Part shown: one piece after another, positions 1-9,900 of the stretch
Layout: each line of letters begins with the position of its first letter
Position numbering within the stretch: the first letter of the stretch is position 1
Origin: Chrysophaeum taylorii
Lineage: Eukaryota > Sar > Pelagophyceae > Pelagomonadales > Pelagomonadaceae
Reading direction: 5' to 3'
Assembly: GCA_029834535.1 (NCBI GenBank)
Contig: JAQMWT010000379.1
Coordinates: 434,001-498,000, forward strand
DNA: 64,000 nt
Program-made: the position numbers and the translations under genes
Notes under the pieces: generated by a model
The model's database searches: none
Seen by the model: only the letters and a program-made list of their open reading frames with translations
What the model was told of the DNA's origin: nothing

Positions 1-1249
1 TCGGTCCTTCTCTGGGACTCTCCACTCAACTCTCACGTGCCGCGATGGTGTGTTGTTGTTGTCTTTTGCTCTCGAGAGTGCGTTTCTTCTCCTCCTCGAC
101 TCGCAGGCTCACGCCCGCCCTGGAAAATGGCAAGACGCACCTCACTATTACCAGCGGAACTGCCGCCAAGGTCGTCGACATGCTCAGGCAAAATGACGGC
201 GTCGCCCGTTACCTCGCCTTGAATGCGCGCAATCTCCACGACCACTTGCTTTGCCCCGCGTGTGTCCGGCAGTTTTGGGCCGCGACGCTCCGACACTATC
301 GCCGACACTTCGGCTTCGAAGACTTGACGTCGGCTGAGCTCAGCACAGCGCTCAAGAACGCCAATGTCGCTCTCACCCCAGTTGATACACTAGGCAGCTG
401 GTTTGTCGGGCGATATGTGATGCGCTGACCTCGACGTCTACGACGACGCTTCGTTCTAGTATGGCTGCCCTTGGAGGAATCTTTTTATTGTCGTCACGTC
501 GGTTTTTATTACTGCATTCCTGCAGAATCTTGTGAGTACGTCATTGAAGAATGTTCGGTGCCTTCTAGCAGCGTTCCAAGTCCTTACGGCGAGGTGTTCA
601 TGAAGCCGCGCGCCCTCTTCTCTCTCTCCACCGCGCGGGCCAGTGTCTTTAAAGGTCGACTGCTATGAGGGGGGCGGGTGTGTGAAGGATGCACCGCGCG
701 GGCCAGTGTCTTTAAAGGTCGACTGCTAAGAGGGGGGCGGGTGTGTGAAGGATGTGTGTGGTTTTGTGGGGCAAGAGGGATACTGTCCCTACACGCCCCT
801 GGTGTGGTTTTGTGGGGCGAGAGGGATACTGTCCCTACACGCCCCTGGTGCATTCACTAATTGGTGATTTTAAAGAGTAGGTATCGCCGCGAGTTTCAAG
901 CACGTTGCGGGCCCTGGGGGTGAGTGCGGGGTCCCCCACGAGAAAAAGACAAACATTTCAGAAGAAAAGGAAGAAGGGTGAATATGCATAATATGGAGCC
1001 GCGATGTTGTCAGCTAGAGAGGGAATTTCTTATAAGCGGCGACGACGTGAGGATAGTTTGTGTGGTCTTGGCAAATAAAGGCAGAGTCGTGGTCCGCGTC
1101 GCGCATGGGATAGGGTCTATATGTCTCGATCTCGAGCAGAATAAGCGCGGGGAAAAAAGGTCGCCACGGGAGGGAGGGAGGGAGGGAGGGCACACCAGGG
1201 AGCGGGGGGACGCGGCATTTTGTGGTTATCGCGAGATACTCAGGCGACA
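1..1249. other. gene-poor leading segment
   Basis: No gene is supported here. An open frame at 45-428 (+) would encode about 127 residues containing a CPAC motif. Its N-terminus is low-complexity, it matches no family I recognise, and it may be a fragment of something beginning left of the window. The 600-860 part is tandem repeat (separate entry). A G-rich run of GGGA units lies near 1170-1190. The right part is probably the 3' flank of the PWWP gene that ends at 1250 on the minus strand. Confidence 0.5.
629..851. repeat. two adjacent tandem duplications, including the TGCTAAGAGG dispersed motif
   Basis: A unit of about 63 bp starting with ccgcgcgggccagtg occurs twice (about 629-691 and 692-754). 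Each copy carries the motif tttaaaggtcgactgcta, followed by an agaggggggcgggtg-type run. Immediately after, a unit of about 46 bp (starting tgtggttttgtggggc) is also duplicated (about 757-803 and 804-851). The first unit belongs to the dispersed repeat family that recurs near 14010, 20040-21093, 32530 and 32830. Confidence 0.85.
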
Positions 1250-2377
1250 TCAGAGCCTGCGAGGAAGAGAAAAAGCGTATGATCGTATATTTGCGCGAGG
1301 CGAGACGTACCAGCGACGAGGAGATCTCGTTCCAAATCGAGGGCGTAGCGTTCGGCTTCGTCCTGGTTCGAAGGGTGAATATTCTCGCGGCGTATAAAAC
1401 TTGGCGGTTGATATACCTACCATGTGGCGAGGTCGCTTGGCATGTGGCGCAGTATCATCGGGTCGGTCGGCCGTTCGGAAGAAGGCGTCGTCGTCGTCGT
1501 CGTCAAAGTCTCTGGAAAAGCATCGCCTTTCGTCTTGGAAGCCGGCTTTCCGGGGGGAGTGGTTTGGGCTCGAGCTAAGGGAGACTAGGTTGGGAGCACC
1601 AACAAAGTCTGCGCCGGCGAACTCTGGAGGCAAGTGGTCGTCGAAGCGTCGGAAGGGAATGTCGTCCGAGACGTTGGAGGGTGGTTCGTCGGAGTCGTCG
1701 CTCGAGCGAGCTCGCCCGGCGACTTCGCCCTTCTCGTCGACCGAACGGCGCGACTCGGCAGAGCGCGAACGCGGCGTGATCTTGTTCGCGGGAAGCTCCC
1801 CCCTCGAGACCGAGACGAGCGCCGCCGAGTCGACTGCCCATCGGCCGCACTCGATATCGACCGCCTCGTCGAAGAGGTATCGGTCCTCGAACGTCGCGTC
1901 GCAAGACGAGGACTGCGCGCAGCACGATAGCAGCTTGTCGGCGTGGGTCTCGTCGGACGCCGTAGTCGCAGCGAGAGATACGTCGACCAGAACCCGCGCG
2001 TCGGTGATCGCGCGCTTGAGCCGCCTGTAGAGGAGCTGCTGGCCCCGGGTCTCGAGCAGCACGGTCTCGGGCGAGATGTAGTCCCAATCTTGAATCATAA
2101 ATCGTCGCTTGTCGAATACTTCGCAGGCGTAGTCTTCCAGGAGCACGCCAATCGTCTGCGGCGGCGAAATAAGAAACACCTTGGACGCGACGCACGCACC
2201 TCGTGCGAAGCGATCGGTTCTTTACGACGGTCGACCGGCGGCTCGGAAGCGATGCCCCACCGGCTCAGGTCGTCCCACGACTTGAAAACGACGCAGGGCC
2301 ACCATGGCCTGTCGGCCACCTTGGCCCAGACCACGGACCCGCTCTGGAAAAGCTCGTCGTCAATGTCCTCGTCGGAC
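1250..2377 (-). CDS. PWWP-domain protein (5' end unresolved)
   Basis: The exon at 2200-2377 reads SVVWAKVADRPWWPCVVF, the defining start of a PWWP domain, which binds methylated-histone nucleosomes and DNA in chromatin proteins. A 44-nt GT-AG intron (2156-2199) joins in frame to the last exon, 1250-2155, which continues TIGVLLEDYACEVF and so completes the beta-barrel part of the domain. The remaining 250 or so residues are acidic and Ser/Arg-rich with a run of Asp, and probably disordered. The acceptor at 2378 (caatcag) implies an upstream exon. One possible start is ATG at 2494-2496 with a 114-nt intron, giving MLSDEDID, but this is speculative. The role is probably chromatin reading; no enzymatic domain is visible. 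Confidence 0.72.
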
Positions 2378-3128
2378 CTGATTGCACGAACGCCGCGTTG
2401 ATACGGTTAGTGCGCGCGTCACTCATTTCAAAACGGGCGCGCGCCCGCGGTAGGCCGCGAGTGACTTTCGACGTCGACGCTGGCCACGCACAGCATCGCA
2501 CTCGCCCTCGCCAGCCACCGCGTTGCTTCTCAGGAGTTCGCGCCACTCGACTTGAAACTAGGAAAGGAGTCGAGACGACGAGACGAGACTCTCCGCGAGC
2601 ACCGGGAGTTAGTTTGCGTCACCAGGAACCAGACAGTAGGGTTTGTTTAAGAAATTGCTCACCGAAGGCGGTTCTTGAATTCAATTTCACATCCAACGGG
2701 CGGGACGGTGTGGTCGGGGCAAATACTGTGTGTGAGTTGTAGATAGAATTAAAGCCTCCTAATAATAAACCCCCGGGTGTTTTTGGTGTCCTAAACATTT
2801 CGACGCCGAATCTTTGTTGACCCGCCGCCGAGCATCATCGCCCACCCGGGCGTTTTTGTGGCCTGGGCCGGAAAGAGGGACCCTCCGGAGTGTGTTTCGT
2901 CGTGTCGGCGGTTCTGCTAGCGGCACATCCGGTATCGGCCAGGTAAACAAAATAGAGTTTATTGGAATCGGGTGGTGGCCTGTACGATCCGCACTGCCAT
3001 GTTCGCTGTGGCACCGCGGGTTGAGGTTTTATTATACGTCGTTATTTTTGACTATGTCGTGATTTTTGATTACGTCGAGCGAACAACAGGGTGGCGAATC
3101 GTGGGAATGTCGTTGCATGCGCTTTTCT
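2378..3128. other. intergenic, no supported gene
   Basis: This stretch holds the 5' part of the PWWP gene on the left (possible first exon near 2492-2496) and the 3' flank of the light-harvesting gene on the right. The open frames here, for example 2814-3062 (+), have no recognisable domain and look incidental. Confidence 0.5.
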
Positions 3129-4068
3129 TTACTCAAAGAAGGTAAAGTCGTTGCTGAAGGGGATCATGACATTACCCGCGTACTTCGGGAAGCTTTCGAA
3201 ACCGTCGAGGGCGGGGACTGACCCCGGGGTGGAGGATTGGGAAAGGAGGCTGAAGAGGCCAATCATTGCGAGACGGCCATTGTTGACCTCGCATTTAAGA
3301 CCACGTTCCTTCTCCTCCGGGGTTTGCTCGGGGAAGATGGGGAAGGGCTTGTAGAGGTTGAGGGGGATCTGACCAAGACCCTTGCCCTGGATAGGCGGGA
3401 AGTAGCCCGGCTGGCCACCCTTGGTGTAGTGGACGTAGCCCTCGGGGGAGCCGGCGCCCTCGCCGTACGACTCGAGCATGCCGACCTGCGATCAAAAAAC
3501 TCAGATACAAAAAGCCACACCACTCACAAAGATGATGATCTGGAGCTTGCCGTAGAGAGGGATCTGAAACAGACGACATCACTCAAACCTCGAAGAAGAA
3601 GAAGAAGAAAAAAAAAAAACTCACGTTGTCCCACTGCTCCTGAGGAGTGACGCCGGCAACGTAGCCCTTGTAGGGCTGGATCAAGTGCTCGCCGGAGACG
3701 AGGGGGGTCGATTGGGCGCAGAAGCCAAGGAAGCCGGCCATCGCGACGCGACCGTGCTTAATCTCGGCGTGGCGAAGGTAGCCAATCGTGCCGTCGTTGC
3801 CGATACCCCAGAAGTCAAAATCGGCAACCCCGAGAGGATCCCAGAAGCCGAAGGCGGCGCCGATGGCATCAGGGTTGGCCTAAACTGACGTCGGCCCAAG
3901 ACGAACACATCTGAGCCGCACCTCGGCGAGCGCAACGAGATCGTCCTTGGCTGACGTCTTCGGGCCCGACCCGCCGAAGGCCTCGAGCACAGTCGTCGTC
4001 CCTGTCGATGCCTGCTGGATGAAGGCCGCGGCCGTGCCAAAGAGCCCAAAGAGTACAGCCTGAATCAT
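3129..4068 (-). CDS. fucoxanthin-chlorophyll a/c binding light-harvesting protein
   Basis: Thylakoid antenna protein of the LHC superfamily, binding chlorophyll a/c and fucoxanthin in heterokont plastids. Four exons, 3922-4068, 3625-3879, 3528-3563 and 3129-3485, are separated by GT-AG introns of 42, 61 and 42 nt, and give 264 residues, a usual length. The N-terminus (MIQAVLFGLFGTAAAF) looks like the signal peptide plus AxAF motif of stramenopile plastid preproteins. The two chlorophyll-binding helices are visible as AEIKHGRVAMAGF and CEVNNGRLAMIGLF (E..x-GR-AM signature). The third exon is only 12 codons long. It is divergent from the methyltransferase-like gene starting at 4267. The identification is very secure; the subfamily (Lhcf or Lhcr) is not determined. 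Confidence 0.96.
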
Positions 4069-4266
4069 CGTCGCTCGATATTAAGGCAGATGGCTGGTTG
4101 TGGATCGCGTGGAAGCTAAGCTCAACTTAACGCTCCGTCGTTCGAAAAAGGTTCAGCCCGCTTACCCTCTTTCGACCCAACCCGTTCAAGAGTTCAACCC
4201 GTACAATAGTGGTGATGATTTGCAGGAAGGGAGGGTCAAGTATCATCACCTACACACGACACGATC
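4069..4266. promoter_or_regulatory. divergent intergenic region between the LHC and methyltransferase-like genes
   Basis: About 200 bp separates the two opposite start codons, so both 5' UTRs and core promoters must lie here. I see no canonical TATA box placed for either gene. The assignment rests on gene arrangement only. Confidence 0.4.
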
Positions 4267-5775
4267 ATGGCATACGTCCCGCCGCACCGTCGGCGGCAGG
4301 AAGAGCAACAGCAACAGCAAGGAAAAGACATAAGAACCACCCAAGAGGAGCCGCGCAGGGATCGTCGTCACCAAGAGCCGCGTCTCCGAGACAAGGCGAT
4401 CCCCCGCAGAAGAGAACCGCAGGCCGAAAAGATGGGGCGGTATGAGGTGGAGGAACGCCGAGAAGATCCCTCCCCTGAAAATTGTCGTCGTAGGTACGTC
4501 TCAGCGTACGAGTCGCAGCGCGAGGGGCCGTTTTCGACGACGCAGCCCGACGAGTCGCAGGACCCTTTGGCGCAGTACGCGTCTCTGGTGACTTTTTCTC
4601 GGTACCGGCGCGAGCAGCTCGGGCAACGGCGCGGTCCTAAGGAAGCGTCGCGGCGGCAGTCGGCGCCGCGTGCCTTTGGAACGAACGACCACGGGCGAGG
4701 TCTCGAGCCCGACGAGGATCTTCCGGAGGGGAAGCGCGTCGACGCCGAGGGTATGGTGTACGAGTTGAGAGACGGGAGCTGCGTCTACTTTTGCGACCGG
4801 TTCCGGCGGTACAAATTTTTCTGCGGCGCGGGGGGGCTCGCGCTCCTGCGCGGTCTCGTGGGCGTGAACGATAAGCTGCTGGAGGTGAACGCGACGCGGT
4901 TCTCCTCGGACCCGGCGGAGGCGGCCGCGCAGCGCGCCGAGGGCTACGCGCTCTACGAGGAGAAGCCCAACTTGCGGCGACGCGGTGCGGAGATCGGGAC
5001 CTGGTCGAACCGCGAGTACGCGCTTCCGGGATTCCAGTACTTTTACTTGAGACTCAAGTCGTTCCAGCGCTTCTGCGAATCCTGGGCTCTCTTGGAACGC
5101 TGCGCCGAATCCGGTCTCTTCCGAAGCGCGCTCGCGGCTCCGGCGCGGGTCTGCAGTCTCGGCGGCGGACCCGGGTACGAGCTCCTGGCCTTCGACTGGT
5201 TTTCGAGGTATTGGTCCGCCGTCGGCGATTGCGACGCCGCAAACAAGGGCCACTTCCTCGCCGCGACCGGCTGGTCCCCGGAACCCGCGTCCGGGTCGAA
5301 GTACTCTTTCGCGAGTCTCGACCTCCAACCGTCGTGGGATGCGTACGTTGGGCTCATGGGATACGAGTTCCGGGAGTGGGACGTCCACGCCTCCGACGCC
5401 GCGGCCGTCGCCGGGGACGGCCGTCTCCCGGTCGTCTGCATTCTCTCCAACATTCTGTGTTACTGCAGCGACGAGCGCGCAGCCGACTTTCTCGCCGCCC
5501 TCCTCGCCGACGGCCCGGTGCGCGCCATTATCGCCAACGAACGCGGCGCCGAGCAGCGCATGTGCTCGCTCCTCGAGCGCCGCGGGATTGTGGTCGTGCG
5601 CCTTCTCGACCAAACCCTCGCCGGTCGCGACGACCGCCAGCTCGTCTTCCTCCCGCCCGCCGCGGCAACGCCCGACCTCCGGAATATTCCCCTCCCCGAC
5701 GACGCGTGGCGCGTCTTCCCAAACCAACCCTACGAAGAAAGGAAGGGCGTCCGCCGCACCACCCGCAACGCGTGA
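4267..5775 (+). CDS. SAM-dependent methyltransferase-like protein of unknown substrate
   Basis: Single-exon frame of 502 residues. The first 90 or so residues are Arg/Gln-rich and probably disordered, with a poly-Gln run. Around residue 295 a motif-I-like stretch, ARVCSLGGGPGYELLAF, resembles the glycine-rich SAM-binding loop of class I methyltransferases. It is followed by acidic residues and a region (VVCILSNILCYCSDERA) that could be the motif IV strand. Similar proteins are known in protists and fungi as uncharacterised methyltransferases. The substrate cannot be inferred. It starts 198 bp from the divergent LHC gene and is convergent with the fibrillin gene. Confidence 0.7.
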   Translation: MAYVPPHRRRQEEQQQQQGKDIRTTQEEPRRDRRHQEPRLRDKAIPRRREPQAEKMGRYEVEERREDPSPENCRRRYVSAYESQREGPFSTTQPDESQDPLAQYASLVTFSRYRREQLGQRRGPKEASRRQSAPRAFGTNDHGRGLEPDEDLPEGKRVDAEGMVYELRDGSCVYFCDRFRRYKFFCGAGGLALLRGLVGVNDKLLEVNATRFSSDPAEAAAQRAEGYALYEEKPNLRRRGAEIGTWSNREYALPGFQYFYLRLKSFQRFCESWALLERCAESGLFRSALAAPARVCSLGGGPGYELLAFDWFSRYWSAVGDCDAANKGHFLAATGWSPEPASGSKYSFASLDLQPSWDAYVGLMGYEFREWDVHASDAAAVAGDGRLPVVCILSNILCYCSDERAADFLAALLADGPVRAIIANERGAEQRMCSLLERRGIVVVRLLDQTLAGRDDRQLVFLPPAAATPDLRNIPLPDDAWRVFPNQPYEERKGVRRTTRNA

Positions 5776-5815
5776 TCAATCATATCGTATATATCTGCCT
5801 CCGTCAAAGGAGGGG

Positions 5816-5847
5816 TCTATGATATGATATGATATGATATGATATGA
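5816..5847. repeat. ATATG pentanucleotide microsatellite
   Basis: About six tandem gatat units lie between the stop codons of two convergent genes (5775 and 5874). This simple repeat in the shared 3' flank probably has no function beyond spacing. Confidence 0.85.
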
Positions 5848-5873
5848 CTGACTGACGGATCGATCGGTCGCAC

Positions 5874-6812
5874 TCAGTCGGACGGGATGAATTCGTCGGC
5901 GTCGGGGTCCCCGGGCAAGTCGTCTTGTTCTCCTTTTCCTCCTAATGAAGCAGATGAGGAGGAGGTGGCAAAGCCACCAGGCGCGCTCCCCTCGAGCCCG
6001 ACGGGAACGTCGGCGTCCGTGCACTTGACGAAGACGCGGAGCTCGCGGCCGAGCGGCGAGACGCCGCGCGAGACGCGGAGCGTGTCGTCGCAAAAGGTCG
6101 TGTCGAAGGTGCCCGCGATCGTGTTGATGTTGTTGATCGCCTTGAGCGGGTCGGGCACCGAGAGGTCGAGAGTGGGCCTCAAGAAAAAGTCTCTGAGAAC
6201 CGCGGGCGCGTCGTCAAAGTTGCCGTCGAGGCTCCTGACGACGCGCTCGAGCGTGATGATGAGGCGGTTCGTGGAGGCCATGTGGCGCGCACGGTCCTCG
6301 CCGTCGACGGCAAAACTGTGGTCGAGGTCGAGGCGCACCTTGGCCTTGGCGAGCGCCGGGCCGACGAAAGGGAGCCGTTTGAGGACCGTTTCGCCGAGCG
6401 AGTCGTCGGCCGGCGGGCCGAGGCACACAATGTTCACGACCCGCCGGCCCCGGACGTCGACTTTTTGGAAGGCCGACGTTGGCGACCCGAACGACGGGAC
6501 GACGTCCATAAGTTCTCGCGGAGGCGACGGCGGCGCGTTATTCGTGTACCGAAGTTTCCATATCCCGTCGAGCTGCATCAAGTCCCGCGGGAACATGGGC
6601 ACTTCGCTCGCCCGTTCCAGAGCGGCGACAGCACTTTCGACGCGTCGACTCGCCCCCAGGTTATCGCACGTGAACCTTCCGGGCGCCAGCTCCTCGTCGA
6701 GCACCCGCAGCGCCTTGGCTCGCGCCGTCGACGCGTCGCGCGTCGTCGTTGTGCTCAGGCACTCACCGCGCGCCGCCAGGAATATCGAAGACCACCACGC
6801 AAAAAAAATCAT
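5874..6812 (-). CDS. PAP/fibrillin (plastid lipid-associated) family protein
   Basis: Single exon, 312 residues. The N-terminus (MIFFAWWSSIFLAARGE) is a hydrophobic signal-like segment, consistent with import into a secondary plastid. From about residue 70, LMQLDGIWKLRYTNN matches the conserved start of the PAP_fibrillin domain, and later strands (LRVSRG, LRVFVKC) fit its C-terminal part. Fibrillins bind lipids and stabilise plastoglobules or thylakoid membranes. The last 45 residues are Ser/Gly/Asp-rich and acidic. The specific fibrillin class cannot be assigned. The ABCC stop codon lies 100 bp upstream on the same strand, with a CAA microsatellite at about 6822-6840 between them. Confidence 0.86.
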   Translation of the reverse strand: MIFFAWWSSIFLAARGECLSTTTTRDASTARAKALRVLDEELAPGRFTCDNLGASRRVESAVAALERASEVPMFPRDLMQLDGIWKLRYTNNAPPSPPRELMDVVPSFGSPTSAFQKVDVRGRRVVNIVCLGPPADDSLGETVLKRLPFVGPALAKAKVRLDLDHSFAVDGEDRARHMASTNRLIITLERVVRSLDGNFDDAPAVLRDFFLRPTLDLSVPDPLKAINNINTIAGTFDTTFCDDTLRVSRGVSPLGRELRVFVKCTDADVPVGLEGSAPGGFATSSSSASLGGKGEQDDLPGDPDADEFIPSD

Positions 6813-6912
6813 CTCTCGTCCAACAACAACAACAACAACAGCTGGTTCCTGCGAGAATTCGACGCAGCTTGCGAAGGCCCTTTCTTTTTCTTAAACTACC
6901 GTTATCTGGAAC

Positions 6913-9900
6913 TCACGCCGGCGCGATAGACGCGGTGCTAGCCACGTGCATCTGGGCGAAGATGCCGTCGGGGCGCTGGGTGAGGTCGCTCGGTGGCCCA
7001 GACTCGACGACACGGCCGGCGTCGAGGACGACCACGAATTCCGCGTCGAGGATTGTGGGGATGCGGTGCGCCACCACGAGGACGGTGGTGTCGGTGAACG
7101 CGGTGCGGAGAGTCTCCTGGATGAGGTGATCCGTCTCGCCGTCGACGTGGGCCGTGGCCTCGTCGATAGAAACGATGCGGCGGCGGAGGAGGAGCGCGCG
7201 CGCGAGGCAGAGGAGCTGGCGCTGACCCACCGAGTAATTCGAGCCGCCCTCGTCGACGACGTCGTCGAGCGCGGCCTCGCCGTCGATCGGGAGACCCGCC
7301 CTGCGGAGCGCGGCAACGCAGTCGGCGTTCGAGTGCTGGTCGAAGGGATCGACGTTGAAGCGCAGCGTGCCCGAAAATAAGGTCGGCTCCTGCGGAATGG
7401 CGGCCATCGCCGAGCGAAGCGCGTCGAGGTCGAGCGAGCGAACGTCGATGCCGTCGACGAGGATGCGGCCGGCAAAGACGTCGTTAAGCCGCGAGATCGA
7501 CAGGAGCAGCGAGCTCTTTCCGCTGCCCGTGCGACCGACGACGCCCGTCTTCCGACCCGCCGGAAACGAAATCGTGAGGTCGAAGAGGACGGTCGGCAAG
7601 TCGGGGCGGTACCTGCAGGAGACGGCTTCGAAGGTGATAGCGCCCTTTGTCGGCCAGGAGGCCGGGGCCTTGGTGGTCGCAGCGGCGTCCTCTTCTATCG
7701 CGATCTTGTCGCGGAAGTGGAGCAGCCGTTCGACGCTCGTCATGTACGTCTCGGTAAGCGCCTTCTGGCGGACGCAGTATTGGAAATTGCCCGAGAGCTG
7801 GGCGCCGTAGATGAGGGCGAGGGCGAGGAGCTCGGGGGAAATGCGGTCGCGGAGGACGACTGCCAAGCAACACAAAAACGCGACGAGCAACGTGCAGAGC
7901 CCGTCGAGCGCAAAGCCCAGGAATCGGTTCGTGCAGAGCCACCAATAGTACGACTTGGCCGAGGTCGTAAGCTTGGCATACATCACAGCCTCGGCGTGAG
8001 CCGAGGCCCCGCTGAACGCGCGCGTCGTGACGAGCCCGCGGAGGGTGCCGGCGTAGATCTCGAACACGGGCGACTTGTTGATGTTGTCGAGGCGCTTGAG
8101 TTCGTTCATCGACGCGGCGACGAACGCGTCGAGACGCGTAAACGCGTAGAACAGCAAGGGTAACGCGAGGGCGACCCACCACACCGTCGCGACGGCGAGC
8201 AAGACGGCCGAGGCCATGATGAGCGCCACCTGGATGAAGTCGAAAAGCGACTGCGCGAGGAGTTCGTCGACGGCGGAGACGTCCGAGGAAAAGCGGTTGA
8301 CGACGCGCCCCGATGGGTTCGCGTGGAAGAAGCTGAGCGGCGAGGCGAGCACGCGCCGCAACGCGCCGTCGTGGAGTTGTGTGGAGGCGCGCGATGTCAC
8401 CGAAAAGAACATTGCCGAGGCGCCAAGCGCCGACGCCATGGCGACGCCGACGACGCTCGCGTAGACCACCGCGTGCTGCTGCCGACTCTGCCGCCCCGCG
8501 CGCGACCACCGCAACGTGTAACCCTCGGCGGCGATCATCGCGAGTTGGGCGGTCACAAAGAAGATCGCGGTCACCATGACCGAGCACGCGCCACCGGCCG
8601 CGGCGTACGCGAGCCAGGTGCTGCGCTGAACGCGGCCCACCGCCCTGTCCTCTTTGACCACGAGCTCGCCCGCGGCCCCGTCGGGTGCTTTCTTCGCCTC
8701 CGCGCGGCTCGACACCTCCTTCTCGGCGGAGATACCTTCGTCGTCGTCCTGCTGCGTGACGCGCTCGACCTCGAGCACGAGACGAATTTCTCCTCCTTGC
8801 TGCTCCTCTGTGCCGCCGCCGCCGCCGCCGATGGCTTCGACGTCGGCACTCCGCGAGACGAAAGCGATCGTCGCACGGCCGGCTTGGTCGAGCGTCAACA
8901 GCTTGTCCGCTACAGATCCGATGAAGCGCGTCTGGTGCGTCGCGAAGATAATGGCACAGTTGTCCTCGGTCGCCAGGGACCGGATATTGTTGGCGAGTTT
9001 GCCCGCGACGGCGCCGTCGACGGCAGCAAGCGCGTCGTCGACGAGCAGAAGGAAAGGCGGCGGCGACACGAGGGCGGCGTAGCAAGCGCGCGCGAATCCC
9101 ACGCGAGCCTGCTGCCCACCCGAGAGGTTGACGCCGCGCTCCCCGATTTCGGTGCGGTCGCCGTTCGCGAAGAGTGCGAGGTCCGGACCGAGTTCGGCGA
9201 GCGAAAGCGCGCGCTCGTACGCGCGCTCGTCCCATCGCGACCCAAATTGCACGTTCTCTCGAACCGTCGCGGCGAAAATCGTCGGTCGCTGCGATGCGTA
9301 GGCAACGCGGACGTCGGGTCGGCATCTCGCCTCTCCCGCGACCAGTTCGAGCTCCCCGAGAAGCGCCTCGAGCAAGCTCGACTTGCCCGAGCCGACGGGA
9401 CCGACCACGAAAACGACCTCGCCGAGCCGCGCCTCGAGCGTGATCTCCGACACGGTCGCAGAAGCCGCCGACATCGGCCCACCTTCCTCGATGTCGGGGA
9501 CACGACTCGGCACGATTTCGGCGTCAATTTCGCGGTCGAGCTTGACCAGCGCGCGGCCGAGCGGCGACTTTTCATCTCGGTCGCATTCCGCCCCGCTCAG
9601 GAGCGGCGGGCACTCCTCCGTACTCGTAGTAACGCCGGCGTCATCGCCGCCGTTTTTTTCCTTCTCATGATCATCCGATGGTGATGACGAAGAAGGCAAC
9701 GCGGCGTCGTCATCGGTCGTGGGCCAGCGGAAGGCGGCGCCCTCGAGCGAGAGCACGACGTCTTTGACGACGGTCGAGTCGATCGGCGCGAGCGACGAGA
9801 GGCCCCCCGTCTCGCCCGCGACCTCGGAGGCGAGCAGGAATTTTTGCATCCTCCGGATGGCAACCAGGACCTCGGGAGCGAGGCTCGTGAAGCGCGCCAA

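Noticed and set aside
2156-2199. An ultrashort 20-nt intron (gtgcgtgcgtcgcgtccaag) in the PWWP gene
   Set aside because: A 44-nt intron with the same donor and a normal acceptor (cgccgccgcag) restores the same frame and matches the local intron size, so the 20-nt version is unnecessary.
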